A DNA stretch of 46,957 bases from Nymphaea colorata (Eukaryota; Streptophyta; Magnoliopsida; Nymphaeales; Nymphaeaceae), in NCBI RefSeq assembly GCF_008831285.2, contig NW_022204602.1:1-46957 (forward strand), given 5' to 3'. Both the position numbers and the translations under genes were made by a program. This document shows, in pieces, positions 1-11,759 of this stretch. Below the pieces are notes generated by a model. That model made no database searches. It was not told the DNA's origin and saw only the letters and a program-made list of their open reading frames with translations. Within the stretch, counting starts at the first letter, position 1, and each line of letters starts with the position of its first letter.

Positions 1-65
1 CCCAACCCCAACCCCAACCCCAACCCCAACCCCAACCCCAACCCCAACCCCAACCCCAACCCCAA
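1..65. repeat. Macronuclear telomere, (CCCCAA)n
   Basis: The sequence begins with CCCAA followed by ten perfect CCCCAA units and then switches abruptly to AT-rich DNA. A C-rich strand at the 5' end is the expected orientation for the left end of a chromosome. CCCCAA/TTGGGG is the oligohymenophorean telomere repeat (Tetrahymena type; Paramecium mixes in CCCAAA). Only about 85 bases separate it from the first start codon, typical of gene-dense ciliate macronuclear chromosomes. Confidence 0.97.
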
Positions 66-149
66 TTCTTGAAAAATCACTAATAAGTATTAAGTATAAG
101 GTATGATCTGCTATCGGTATTATTTTATTGATTTATATTGGCACCTAAG

Positions 150-2532
150 ATGGAGAAGGCAAGGAGATAGAAACAAACAAGATCTTATGATGTAAATAAC
201 CCCTAAAATAGCTGGGCAGTAAGACCCTTCCCCCTAAAATTGGAGATTAAATTAAATTATTCAGATAATCTGGTGCTGCCAACAGGTTTATCAAATGGGA
301 TGCTACTTTTTCGAAGGGGATATTAACCATCAAATCATCAAGAGGGGCATAGTACCGACCCTTGAGGGAATATGTAAGCACGAGAAGTTGGGAGGAAAGG
401 CTATTGCTCATGAAAAAGATAACAGAATACTTGCATTAGATAGCATCAGCTGGCATCAGGATGAGAGTGGTCAGCATCGACACTATCTTCGTTCAAACTT
501 TAGCCACTCCTTACTGTTAAGTCCTCTTCGATCTTCCCACCTTCCACTCTCTCTACAAAACCCCTCCCTACCACGATCTTACCCAAACTCCATTGCAGCA
601 ATTGGCTGCTGTTTTCCTGCAGATAGTTGAAGGAAGAGTGGTCAGTATTGATCATTTAAAGGGACATATGGAGAGCATGCAAAAATAGGGTTTGAAATTG
701 ATGATAAATGGATGATGGATGCAAAAGGAGCTTTTGAACATAAGACTTACAAGATATTGCTTCAGGACCTATCTTATAAATTAGAAGGTTTGCTTTGCAA
801 GGATGATTAAGATGAGAGTAGTTTATCTAGCAGGGAAGAGAGATTTTACTAACCAATGTTCTAAATCAACCTCTTTACCAATAAACCCAACTTCTAATTC
901 GATCCATCACCAAAATTCATATAAAATCGATGCAATCATACACAGCTCCACTCTGATTTTCGCTACGATAGCAATCTGGATACGATCATATTCTGTATCA
1001 ACAATAAAAGAAAAACATCTATTTACTACATTTCTCAAATACTCTCAAATTCCTCAATTTTTCAAAAGCTTACCAAAGGAAAAGAATTTGCATGCATTCT
1101 ATCAATATTTGCGATCTATACCTTACTCGTTCATCCATATCTCCTCGTAAGGGTATCTCATGTTCCTCACTACTAGAAATTGGCACTAAATCAAAAAATG
1201 AAAGAAATTTATAACGTAATAACTGAAGAGAAGAAGAACCAGCACATGCTCAGCTTCAACGAAAGCCGCCTATACAAATCCCTCCAAAATGCTATATAAT
1301 AACCAGAAACCAATATATCACCTCTATTGAAAGACCAAATAGAAAGTGATCGGCATTTTTTGAAAAGTTTAGGCATGTAACTTTTCGATTGCCGCGAATT
1401 TAAAGCTGCTGCTTACTGTTTTCGGCATCTACTATAGCTATAACTGGAGGATTAGCCATCAAGATACAATGATTGCAAATATTTCACAGGAAAGGGCAAT
1501 CACGAAGATATGCTTGACGAAATGCCATAAATATACATGCAAAAAGATTAAACATAGGGGAATCGGATAGTCGATTGGACCACATATAACTGCCTGTTTA
1601 TTTGCGAATACATCGATATTGATTTGGAGTAGAGTTACAATTGGCATCGAAAAATGCTATGGAAATATCCCAACCATATTGTTATTATTTACGGCATGCT
1701 CAATTTCTGCTTCGAAAATGACTACCTATAAATCAATAACCACTAGCTTAAAGATTTATGCGAGAAACTTAGGCAAAGATTCTTCAGCTAAAATGTATAA
1801 AATGAATCAATATACCAGCTCATTTCTAATATCTACTATTTCAGATTAGGCTTGGATGGCTAAGCAAGAGGACTGGCCTTCAGAATAAAGGACCACCTTA
1901 ATGCTCAAAACATCACTGCAAAGATAATCTACGTTTTATCAAATCCCCGCTAGTAGGATTAAAACATTATTTAGCTCATAAAAGACGAAAGAGATAATGT
2001 TCGGTGCCGCTATTTGCAAGGTAGGCTTAGCTTGAGAAAAGGAAATATAATCAAAGCAAGATCCATCTTTGAAGAATGCAGATAAATGAATCCCTACTTT
2101 AGACTTCCATATTACGGGATCGTATAGACCTATAACAGATAGCTATAGACGACTAATAGGGTTACTTTCAACGAATGGATTTAGCAGACATACAAGATAC
2201 AGTAAAAATGCATAAAATACAACCCGAAAGATGCATTCATTTACTATCAAAGAGCCATTGTCTTCGATAAACATCAATCGAACTAGGCACACAGAAAGGA
2301 AGCAATCAAATATTGCCGTCTCAGCATTGCACTCAATCACACCCTACCTGTTGTAACGTTGTCTTTGGGTGAGATTGAAAATTAGGATCGCAAAAATTAG
2401 GGAAAACCAGTAACCAGCACTCCCTATGAGCAACTTCGCCATTTCTGGAAAAACCAATACCAAAACAGTTAATAGATCATTAGGTTCTACCGCGAATGGC
2501 AAAGGAGAAAGATTATCCAAAGAGACAATTGA
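150..2532 (+). CDS. Subtelomeric TPR-like protein (about 794 aa)
   Basis: Read with TAA/TAG as Glu, the frame from ATG 150 runs to TGA 2530-2532, except for two -1 steps: one at the T-run near 310 and one near 690. The second could instead be a 17-nt intron at 645-661. The C-terminal half (from about residue 410) is helical and contains TPR-like units, for example GNIIKARSIFEECREMNP and AIKYCRLSIALN, which usually form protein-binding solenoids. A hydrophobic stretch lies near residues 312-335. The N-terminal 300 residues are weakly reminiscent of a degenerate kinase-like fold, but no catalytic motif is visible. Codons are strikingly AT-rich compared with the GC-rich genes that follow. Function unknown; the TPR call rests on repeat pattern only. 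Confidence 0.6.
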
Positions 2533-2670
2533 TCGATCCATATCCAACCATCCCAATATTTTCCCTCAATGATAACCTCCATTATCTCTTCCCCAATTCA
2601 TAAACCAAAACCATATATATGTATGCATGTCTATAATAATTACAATTACTTATTTGACCGCATCTCGAGC

Positions 2671-4490
2671 ATGCAAGAACAAGCGCAATTCTCCAGCGAA
2701 TCTGAGACCAAGCAGCTCGAAAAACTATGGGCCTAGTTCTCAGCCTAACGCACCATCCACGGCAAAACCGGCCAATACAAGATCAACAAGAATCTGTTCT
2801 TAGGACGCGGCGGCTTCGGAATCGTCTACGGCGGCATTCGCAGAACCACCTCGAAGAGGCCAGGCCCGGAGAAACCACCTACGCGTACCAGGAAGTAGCC
2901 ATAAAAGAATTCAAAAAATCTGATAAGTGGAAACACGAAGAGGACCAGGACAAGGAAGTGCTGCTGCTCTCGAAGTACGGGAGCATGCTCAACAAAGACT
3001 ACGTGCTGGAGGTGATCGAAGTCTTCCAGGAGAGATAGACCAATCGCTTCTTCCTGATCACTCCGCTCGCAAAAGGAGGCAACCTCTGCGACCGCATGCG
3101 CGTGAAGATCGATGAGGAAGAGATCTATCAGTTCGCGCTCAGGCTGGCGTGGATCCTCAAGTACATTCACTACGATGCGCTGGCCAGCTTCAGGTCGAAG
3201 GAGAGAGGAGAGGAGCAGAAGCAGAGAGTTGCCATCATCCACAGAGACGTAAAACCGCAGAACATGTCTTCATGGGGAAGGACATCAAATCGCTTTACCT
3301 GCTGGACTTCGGCATCGCCAAGATCGGATACACATAATTCCAGAAAAACTACAACAATGCGGAACCTCCTATTACAAAGCGCCGGAGATCATCGAAGGCA
3401 GGGTCTACAATGCCAAGGTCGACGTTTACGGCTACGGCTGCACTCTCTTTTAGCTGATCAACGATGGGGAAAAACTGGTGAGTTCTTCGGGGATGGGGAC
3501 GCGTTACAGTGACCGGGAGCGCTACGTGAAGAATAAGCTCATCGATCTGCACCTAAAATTGCTAAAATCAAAAAATTCAAGTTTCCAGGATACTGGACAA
3601 GCTACTCAACTAGTGCTCATCTACGACCTCAAGAAAAGGTACTCCTCCGAGGAACTGCTAGATTTCCTCATCAACCAGCCCTACAACAGAGGCACGATAG
3701 AGTAAGCGAAGCCCTTCTACGGATAGCTGGCAGACAAGTAGCGTGAGACCAAGATCAAACGGGAAATATTCTAGATAAACTTCGAGACGTTCAGACTGAC
3801 GGTGATGCAGGACGTCATTTTCTCCATCTTCGAGTTCATCTACTTCGAGCAGCCGAGGATCAGCAAGTTCACCCTCTACGTCCTGCTCAAGTTCGTCGTC
3901 TCTTCTTCCTGGAACGCTATGCCAAATTGAAGGACAGGTGCAAACTGCAGGACAAGAATACCAAGTACAACCAACTCAAGAGCGCAATCGACGAACGCAA
4001 AATCCATGAGTTGAGGGACAAGGCGCAGGACAAGATCAACAAGGAAGTGGAGAAGGAGAAAAGCAACGATCTCATGCAGAACAAGAAAAATGTTGGCCCC
4101 AACCAGTAGATCCTGCGGAGGTACCCCTAGCTAATGTCCAAGGACACCTCATAGCCGAAGCGCATCCTGTATGAGTTTTGCTACCAGAAGAAGGGCTAGC
4201 TGCTCGAGAACTAAAAATTCGCAAAGTTCATCCTGACCATCATCTCCTACATGGAGGACTTCGACTACTACGATGAACTCAAGGTCGAAAACGCAGACCT
4301 CGAAAACTACGACGTGGAAGTTCTCTCAGTGCGCAAATTGTACGCACTCAAGAAGTCCATCGATTAACGACTCTCCAAGGATGGACTCAAGGCCAAATTG
4401 GATAGCTGTCGCGTCGAGGCCAGCGTCAGGTCCAATATCAACAAGGAGGAAAACAAGACCGACCTCTAAATCGAGCGCAACGTCTCCTGA
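2671..4490 (+). CDS. Serine/threonine protein kinase with coiled-coil C-terminal region
   Basis: Kinase motifs appear in order: glycine loop GRGGFGIVYGG, VAIK (about residue 78), HRDVKPQN (about 190), LLDFGIAK (about 211), GTSYYKAPE (about 231) and VDVYGYGCTLF. Lys, Asp and DFG are all present, so the ancestral protein was catalytically competent. Tyr-rich and charged helical sequence follows, with a coiled coil at about 420-470. The motifs lie in successive frames, with -1 steps near 2840, 3268, 3358 and 3905. The step at 3358 lies in a stretch with no GT, so it cannot be a canonical intron. The step at 2840 coincides with a 20-nt GT-AG segment (2834-2853), but removing it would delete part of the glycine loop. 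Either the sequence has single-base errors here or the gene is decaying. TGA at 4488-4490 and a short AT-rich gap mark the end. Confidence 0.72.
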
Positions 4491-4525
4491 TACCCCTACG
4501 TTATATTTGCAATTCATTTTGTTTA

Positions 4526-5525
4526 ATGTTGAGCTCCTGGAGATTATTATATAATAAACCCGATGCTGGATGTTTAGAAGGGCCCCAGGAGCCGATGTAG
4601 AAACCGGAGACCCATCTGAAGGAAAAGACTACGATTGAATTCTCGGACAAGATCTCGGAATTCTTCTACTACCAAAACCACATAATCTGCAAGGCCGCCC
4701 GCAAGGTCATCCTCTACAACACCCTCACCAAGGCCACCCAAACCCACCCCACCGATCGCGACGAGTTCACGCTCTAGTTCATGCCGCCCTACCTCTTCGC
4801 GCTGATCGAGGGCCAGTTCATCACCCTCTTCTAGGAGTCCCCCGAGAGCAAACCGAGGAGGGTCAAGATAGCAAGCTGGAGCCGTTGACCATTTGCAAAT
4901 TCAACAAGGGGTACATAATGGGCGGGTATAACAAGAGCAGCATGCCTGGCAACAAACGCAGTCCCAAGAGGCTGATTTACTTCATCGAAAAATTATCATT
5001 CGAGGAAAAGAACACCCCCGATTCCACCATTCGCGTCAAGGATAGCGAATGCCCTCTCTCCAAACTTACAGTCCAAAACCCCTATCTTTTCGCATACTGC
5101 AGACCAACTTTCTACCTCATTTCTCTCCAAACCAGATAGACTTGATCACTTTCGAAAAGGATACACTCAACTACCTCATCCTGGAGGGAAGGTATGCCTT
5201 CTCCTCCCTCAACGGCATCGGCCTATCCCTCAAAAATACCATCTTCACCTTTGACGTCGAGAGGTACCCGCTTTATGGAGTGGAAGTAAGCGAGCATTTG
5301 TATACTGCTGAATGCCTGTGCAGATAGAAGACTGGCCGCATCTTCGGAGGAAGATCCAATATGATCTTCGAGTATAATCCAGTCAAGAAGTATTCCAAAT
5401 GCTGGGCGCTATACCCATAAGGAGAAATCATCATCGGCATTGGCTGCACTCCAAGCAACAGTCTGATGGCCTTACGTACGAACAAGCAAGGCCGTCACTC
5501 AATTGATGTTTTCGGACTCGAGTGA
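4526..5525 (+). CDS. Unknown protein, possible kelch-like or beta-propeller repeats
   Basis: An open frame starts in the AT-rich gap after the kinase; ATG 4526 and 4595 are both possible starts. It ends at TGA 5523-5525, only 24 bases before the next start. Two -1 steps are needed, near 4872 and near 5095; the latter could be a 32-nt GT-AG intron. The later part shows repeated hydrophobic/Gly/Tyr blocks such as RYAFSSLNG, GRIFGGRSNMIFEYNP and EGEIIIGIGC, which look like degenerate kelch or propeller strands. I do not recognise the family. It could also be a C-terminal part of the upstream kinase if the TGA at 4488 is an artefact. Confidence 0.45.
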
Positions 5526-5549
5526 TACTATAATCCCCATAATACTTGC

Positions 5550-7898
5550 ATGAACGCCAAGGCCACCGCCCAAGAGGAGTAACTTCTCGCGGTCAAGCTC
5601 AAGGCCTTCGAGGAGGAAGCCGCCGCCAAACTCACCCCAGGACCACCAGAAACCCTCCTCGCTTGGTTCACCAAACACGCGCTGGAAACCACCCTCCAGC
5701 AAGTCCCCAAGGGCAGCCAGCTCTAAATCGTCCTGGAGGTCATGCGAAAACAAGAAGGAGCGATCGAGAAGGTCTTCAGAGAGGAAAGAGTGGTCTGCGG
5801 ACTGCTGGAGAAGAGTCGCGAGATCTGCGAACTCGCATTCATCAATGAACAATTCGAACGCGCCAACCCGCACGCGCGAGAGAGCCAGGAGGTCACCAAC
5901 CGGCTGGAGCGGAAGTTCGGGGAATTCGTCGACAGGGCGCCGGACATAGAGTCGCTGCTCTTCGTGCAGAGCCTAACCTGTTCATCTCGATGCGCTTCGC
6001 CCTCCCCAAGCAGACTCCGGGCATGATCTCAGGCCGGTCTTCCGCCGACAGGCAGCGCAGTGGCCAAGTGCTACGAGTTCGTCCTCAAACCGCTCTTCGA
6101 GCGCAAAAGCTTGAAGCGGTACTATTCCAAATTGAACGGCCTGGTCAGCTGGCTGGTCCTTCTGGGGGATCGGCTGGACTTGGCCTACGACCTAGCCAAG
6201 AAGATAAACTCCTTCCTCATCTATGACAAATCCCAAAACAGCATAGAAATGATCAACGTCTGCAATACCCTTTTCGACCTGCTCGCCACCCGCTTCCCAA
6301 GATAATCCAACCTCAGGCACCAAAATTTGGCTGCCCTCCTCGCCAGGCTCGACAGTTCGGTCAAATCTTCAGTCTTCCTATAGATTTGGATATAAGCCAG
6401 GAGCAAATGCTCTAGACCATCGACTTTCCGCACTTCTTCAGGACACTCGGCAACCTGGGCGCTTCCAGGCTGGTCCTTGAGCTTCTCTTCAAGTTTTGGA
6501 ACACAATGATAGAGCTGCGCAAATTCAGCGTCCTCCTTCACGTCTTCAGCGGTTACATCCGAAAGTAATTCACAAGGCTATCCGTCGAGAAGACCGATGA
6601 TTTTGTCCTGTACTTCAGGATCATAAAGCACTTCATGATCGGTTTGAGCAATAGGGAGCGCTTCGAGGGAGAAGAGGTGGACGAATTGACTGCTAACATT
6701 TGCAGGCACGCCCTGCGTAGGAACATCTCTCTTAGTTCCTGCTACCGGCACATAATCGAAATTTACTCCACCTATGAGAACAGGTTCAGCTGTCTCAGTT
6801 AGCACTCCAAACGCTTCTTCAATGAGGTGCAGGGATTGGCCAAGTACCGTATGCAAATAGCCGACATCCATTCCGTATACGAAATGTACGCCATCAGGGA
6901 ATTGGGATAGAGGAGGAAGGAGAGTGGCAAAGCTTAAGAAAAACCAGCAATCGCTACCGTGGACTGGAGAACCTAGGGAACACTTGCTACATTAATTCGT
7001 TCATGCAGGCACTCTACATGACCAAGAAGTTTAGGATGCTGGTGGACGCCTTTACGCAAGATGGAGCGCTGCCCTCCTCCAAGTCCAAGGTCTACGCCCT
7101 GCAATTCCTCTTCTAGAGCTCACCCGCAAATAATTCGAGTCACTATAACCGCTCAAGCCCGATTACTTCCGCATAGAACTGCCGTAGCCTTCAAGACCAG
7201 TTTCACGCAGCAAGATTCTGCCTAATTCGGTCGCATATACCTGTAGGAGCTGGCGAAAGAGCTGGAGGGAAGTTATTTGGAGCGATTGCAAAGACTATTG
7301 GTGCAAAAATTGACGAAGGTTATTCGGTGCCAATAGTGCAAAAGCTCCAAGAAGCAGGAGGAGAGCCTGTTCGACCTTATCCTTCCGCTCGAGAAGGGAG
7401 AGAGCAGCATCTGTCTTTCCCGACTAATCACCAACTACTTCACGCCTGAGAGCTTCACCAAGGAGAACCGCATCGACTGCAGCCACTGCAACAGGCGCAC
7501 CGATGCCATCTCATAGCTAATCCCCCAGAAATTCTCAGACATCCTCGTGCTTACTCTCTCCATCTTCGAGTACGTGGGCTAAGGCAAGAAGATCCTCCTT
7601 CCGCTCACCTTCTAATTCACCCTCAACCTCTCAGCCCTCCTCAACAACCCATAGCTCGGGGAATACTAGCTCTACGCTTTCATCGTCCACATGGGAAGTC
7701 TTCCGAGTTCGGGCACTACGTCTGTTACGCTCGCAACCTATAGTAAAATCCCATGATATGGTACCACTTGAACGACGGTTACGTCTAGGAGTTATAGATC
7801 GTCAAGCCGTAGGATTTCGGTTTCAGCGAGAACGAAACTCCTACATGCTGTTCTACTCCAAGAAGTCGCTGACCGTTTCGCGCATCGGGAAGAATTGA
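5550..7898 (+). CDS. Ubiquitin carboxyl-terminal hydrolase (USP family deubiquitinase)
   Basis: A thiol protease that removes ubiquitin from substrates. The Cys box GLENLGNTCYINSFMQALY carries the catalytic Cys near residue 470. QQDSAEFGRIYLEEL matches the QQDAxEF block. A zinc-type pair CQECKSS...CSHCNRR follows, then the His box FGHYVCYARN and IWYHLND near residue 710, and a terminal SYMLFYSKK. The first 450 residues are a helical extension, as in large USPs. Introns fit at 6875-6897 (23 nt), 7184-7200 (17 nt, which restores ELPFTQQDSAEF) and possibly 6037-6055. About five single-base frame breaks remain (near 5976, 6400, 7115, 7700, 7845). With these the frame closes exactly at about 764 residues. 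Confidence 0.82.
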
Positions 7899-8091
7899 TC
7901 GTGTGTTGATGCATCAAATAATCTTTGCTATAGTTGTTACGTATTAGACATATTATCATGTTTTAATAAGTTCAAACATCGGCATTTGCCATTGCCCTAT
8001 ACTGCCGCCCATCCGTTCCCCGATCCTCCCCTCCCCTCCGGCTTGCGGTTGCCTATCCTTATCTCGGAATTCAGTTTGATTATAATCTTAA

Positions 8092-10687
8092 ATGTCCTTC
8101 TTCCGTTCGTAGGCCATCAACTACTACAAGTTGGTGCTGCCCAGGGAGAGCGCGTGGGAGATCATGAACCGGCTGGGTATCCCTCTTGCGATCTAGGCGA
8201 GACCAAATTGGTCCACATCGTTCCTTCAGGCGCGCCGGTGCTCTCCAGACCCTTCATCTCGCAGGTCAGACGATGCGACGAGTCGCTGCTGAAGATCGGA
8301 AACCTGGAAAGACTGCTCTAGGCGAGAGGCATCCACCAACTTAGAACAGAAGTATCGGCCCAAGGCTACGCCGACCTCTATCGACTATGGAAAGAACAGT
8401 ATGAACGCTCAGGAGCACACCCCTCCAACATTTTGAATGATGTCGTGCAGGAAGTCGATCATGCCTGGGCATATTACCAGGACCTAACAAAGCGTTCATA
8501 ATTCCTGGCGAGTAAGATGCAAAGTTACCGTGACAACTTAGCAGTAATCCACGCCGGCGAGAAGCTCTTCGGCCGCTCCTTCTTCACACACCGCGAGCAA
8601 AGAGCAGAGGAACTCGGCCGAGGGGTCCTGCATGGAGCGCGCATGAACTTCAAATGCGGAGTCATTGGCGTCGAGGAAGAGCTGCGCTTCAAAAGGACAG
8701 CCTTCAGGATCACCAAGGGGAACTCACTCGTCGCATGTCTACCCTATAGGCAGCTGTTTCCGCATATATCCGCGAGCGAAGAGACGCGTGTGGCCTTTTT
8801 TGTGCTTTTCCCAGGGAGAAATGAAGCTATCTCTAGAAGAAACTGGCCCGACTTATAGAAACCTTCGGAGAGGGAAATTTCGAATTGCCGACCCACTAAG
8901 GCGAATTCGACCTTGTTTTGGACAAGTTATAGAAGGGATTCAACGAAGCGTCCAACTTGTAAGCGCTCACACAAGAGTAACTAACCTCCTTCCTCAAAAA
9001 AATGTCATAGGATGTCTAGAGCCAAATCCCCACCTAAGTCACCTTCAAACGGCACTAGTATCTGCGTCTTTACCTGCTGAAATAGAAGGAATTGTATCAA
9101 AGCCTCAACTAGATGGAATTTTTCAACAATTTCCTCCAGGGACGCATCTACGTGCGCGTCTCAGACTAGAAGGACTTTTGGCCATTCTCTCGCAAATGGA
9201 ATCCGAGCTGAAACTTCCAGCCGGCCAGCTGCTCTAGTCGGCCACAGACAAATACCCCACCTACTACCAATGCAACGATTTCAACCGATCCGCCCAGTAG
9301 ATCGTGGAGACTTACGGCGTGGCTAGATACCAGTAAGCCAACCCTTCCTACTTCACGGTGATCACCTTCCCCTTCCTCTTCGGCGTCATGTTCGGGGACA
9401 TCGGCCACGGCCTCACTCTTTTGGGCTTCGGCATCTACCTGGTCTTCTGGAAGGAGAGCATCGCCAACCCGATCATCCGCATGCTCCTGCCCCACAGGTA
9501 CATGCTCACCCTCATGGGGTTCTTCGCCGCCTACTGCGGATTCATCTACAACGACTACCTCTCCATCAGCTTGGACCTGTTCGGATCCTGCTTCGACCTC
9601 GACGGAGTCACTGCTGGCGATCCGATCCCCAGTTAGGCCAACTGCGTGTACCCGTTCGGCCTGGATCCTGTGTGGTCGGTGGCTGAGAACAACCTGAACT
9701 ACGTGAACTCGCTAAAGATGAAAATTTCGGTGATAATCGGGGTGATCCACATGACATTGGGAGTCTTCGTGAAGGCGTCCAATTCTCTCTACTTCCGCAG
9801 ATATATCGAATTCTTCTTCGAGTTCCTGCCCCAACTGGCCTTCATGGTGCTCCTCTTCGGTTACATGGACTTTCTGATCGTCTACAAGTGGCTGCAGGAG
9901 TGGCCAAATCCCGAGGTGGCGCCGTCCATCATCACGACCATGATCAACATGCCGCTAAAGATGGGAAAAACGGTAGGAATGGCCTTATACAGGACGACTG
10001 CTGCGGCGGACAGCCCATGTGGGGCACCTACGGCGACACCTCCCAGGACATCATCCAGAAATGGTTCGTCATCGCGTCGCTACTCTGCATCCCGCTCATG
10101 CTCCTCCCCAAACCGCTATACGAAATCTACTGCAATAACTCCCACCACAAAAAACAGGAAGATGATCATCTGCAATTCTCAGGAGGCTACTCAGCAGCGA
10201 GGATAGCGAACTCAGCAGTAACCTCCATGTGAAGTAGGTCCCAGCAAGGCCCATCACCCCCAAAGCAAGGTGGACGCCCACAGCAGTGACGAGATCTTCG
10301 TGCATCAGCTGATCGAGACCATCGAGTACGTCCTCGGATGCATATCCAATACTGCATCATACCTGCGTCTGTGGGCGCTCTCACTCGCCCACTCGCAACT
10401 CTCCTAAGTCTTCTTCGCGTATCTAGTCGAGGGAGGAATAATCTCAGGCTACGCAGGCATCCCAGCGGTACTTTTTCCCCATTATATAGCAAATAATCGG
10501 TTTCATTCTGCTGGCGGGTATAACCTTCGGCGTGCTTCTATGCATGGACAGTCTCTAATGCTTCCTGCACACTCTGAGACTGCACTGGGTGGAGTTCAAC
10601 AACAAGTTCTACAAGGGCGACGGTTTCGCCTTCACTTTCTACTCCTTCACCGATAGACTGGCAGAGCAGCTGCGACTGGCAGCGTGA
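8092..10687 (+). CDS. ATP6V0A: V-type proton ATPase 100-kDa a subunit
   Basis: The membrane subunit that forms the proton half-channels of the V-ATPase, acidifying vacuoles and contractile-vacuole or endosomal membranes. MSFFRSEAINYY is the family N-terminus. [24 protein letters not shown] and [19 protein letters not shown] mark the end of the cytosolic half, then GDIGHG and membrane segments follow. [20 protein letters not shown] and [15 protein letters not shown] contain the essential Arg. [20 protein letters not shown] and [11 protein letters not shown] close the protein. In-frame TAA falls on conserved Glu in LSEVFF and SLECF. Introns: 8177-8196, 9973-9992, 10229-10248 (20 nt each) and 10468-10489 (22 nt). 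Three -1 steps (near 8825, 9170 and 10178) have no intron explanation. Corrected length about 838 aa, normal for the family. Confidence 0.95.
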
Positions 10688-10699
10688 TGTATAAAGCCG

Positions 10700-11116
10700 T
10701 CAGGCCATTAGAAACTATTTATATAATACTATCAGTTCACCCACGTCGCAACCTAAATGCTTCACTTAGAATTATAACGTGCTCACTTTCTCATTCAGGA
10801 TGCGCAGCTTGTCGTCAATCCCTACGATGCGCTTTGCAGCTTGTCCAAAGTGTTGAGTAGGGCCTGCTTGTGGGCTTGGATCTTTGCATCATCAGATTCG
10901 GCTCGTCGATGGGAGGAGGAGAGATGGGGTAAGTTTTGGACGGAGGGGGTGGCAATTTTTCGATGCTTTTATCGAAGATGCGTATGGTTGCCTTGCTTGG
11001 CGGCGGAGGATGGTGTTCCGCCTGCATGCGGAAGAGCTGTTCCACCTTGGCGATGAGGTATCGACAGCTTGGAGCATGAAGAGCAAGTGGCGGTAGGGGT
11101 GGCTATCGGTTTCCAT
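10700..11116 (-). CDS. Small proline-rich/coiled-coil protein
   Basis: Convergent with the V-ATPase gene. From ATG 11116 the frames give an N-terminal helix (HLLFMLQAVDTLIAKVEQLF), a proline-rich middle with two PPPPSK motifs and PPPIDEPN, then a helical tail (AHKQALLNTLDKLQ, DDKLRILNEKV). Two or three -1 steps are needed, so the exact product is uncertain; the stop may lie at 10700-10702 or earlier, near 10780, where AT-rich sequence begins. The pattern (short coiled coil with a proline linker) resembles small scaffold subunits such as WASH-complex CCDC53-like proteins, but this is only a resemblance. I do not assign a function. Confidence 0.4.
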
Positions 11117-11126
11117 CTCGATTCGT

Positions 11127-11705
11127 TCAAATTATAATACGATAATAATCCACCCGTTTCCCTATTCTACCTCTGCCGGCCCTTCCCCGCTGTTTTCTCG
11201 ATAAAACTATTAAAAACCGATCAATTTCTATGCTGCTTCCCCTGCATGCCAGCAATTTCTCCCTCAATTATTCCAAATGCGTCCTTTCTTCCTTTTTCAC
11301 AATACGGAAAGTAGTGTATTCCAAATCCTCCACCTCCTCATGCTGCTCCAACGGGGTCTCTTTCTCCAATCTCTGGTAGTGCGTCTCCAACTAATCGTGA
11401 ATACGTGATCTTAGAAAAACATCCTTCTAATCCACACACAGTCCCTCCTTGGGCATCCCCTCACCTGTCGACAGCGACTGTACGGTCCGCAACAATTGCT
11501 TTTTATCACTTCTCGAAGAATGGAACTCCTAGATTTCCTTTGCGAACTCATGAGCAGAAGCCTTTCTGATGCGGGCATGCACTGAGGAGTCCTTATCGCT
11601 CTGATCGGAGGAGTGGCGTTGGGAGCGTTACCGGATGGAGCGCGATCGGCCCAGAGAGGCCTTGTGGTGGTGAGAAGAGTCAATCGTGAGCGTGTTCGAC
11701 ATCAT
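11127..11705 (-). CDS. Unknown Ser/Arg- and Glu-rich protein, 192 aa
   Basis: A single uninterrupted frame from ATG 11705 to TGA 11127-11129, with several TAA/TAG codons read as Glu. The N-terminus is Ser/His/Arg-rich (HHHKASLGRSRSIRERSQRH) and likely disordered. The centre and C-terminal half are charged helix (HDELETHYQRLEKETPLEQH, EERTHLEELREKLLACRG), consistent with a coiled coil. The final 25 residues are basic and may be read-through of a 3' region. It lies 11 bases beyond the start of the previous - strand gene and 55 bases from the end of MND1. No known family recognised. Confidence 0.55.
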
Positions 11706-11759
11706 AAGAATATTATATGCGGCAGCTGAGACGTTTCGCCTTCACAATCAAACAACCGA

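Noticed and set aside
8732-8751. 20-nt GT-AG segment in the V-ATPase gene as an intron
   Set aside because: Removing it would put the conserved VAFFVLFPG segment out of frame and lead to a TGA, so it is most likely a chance match.
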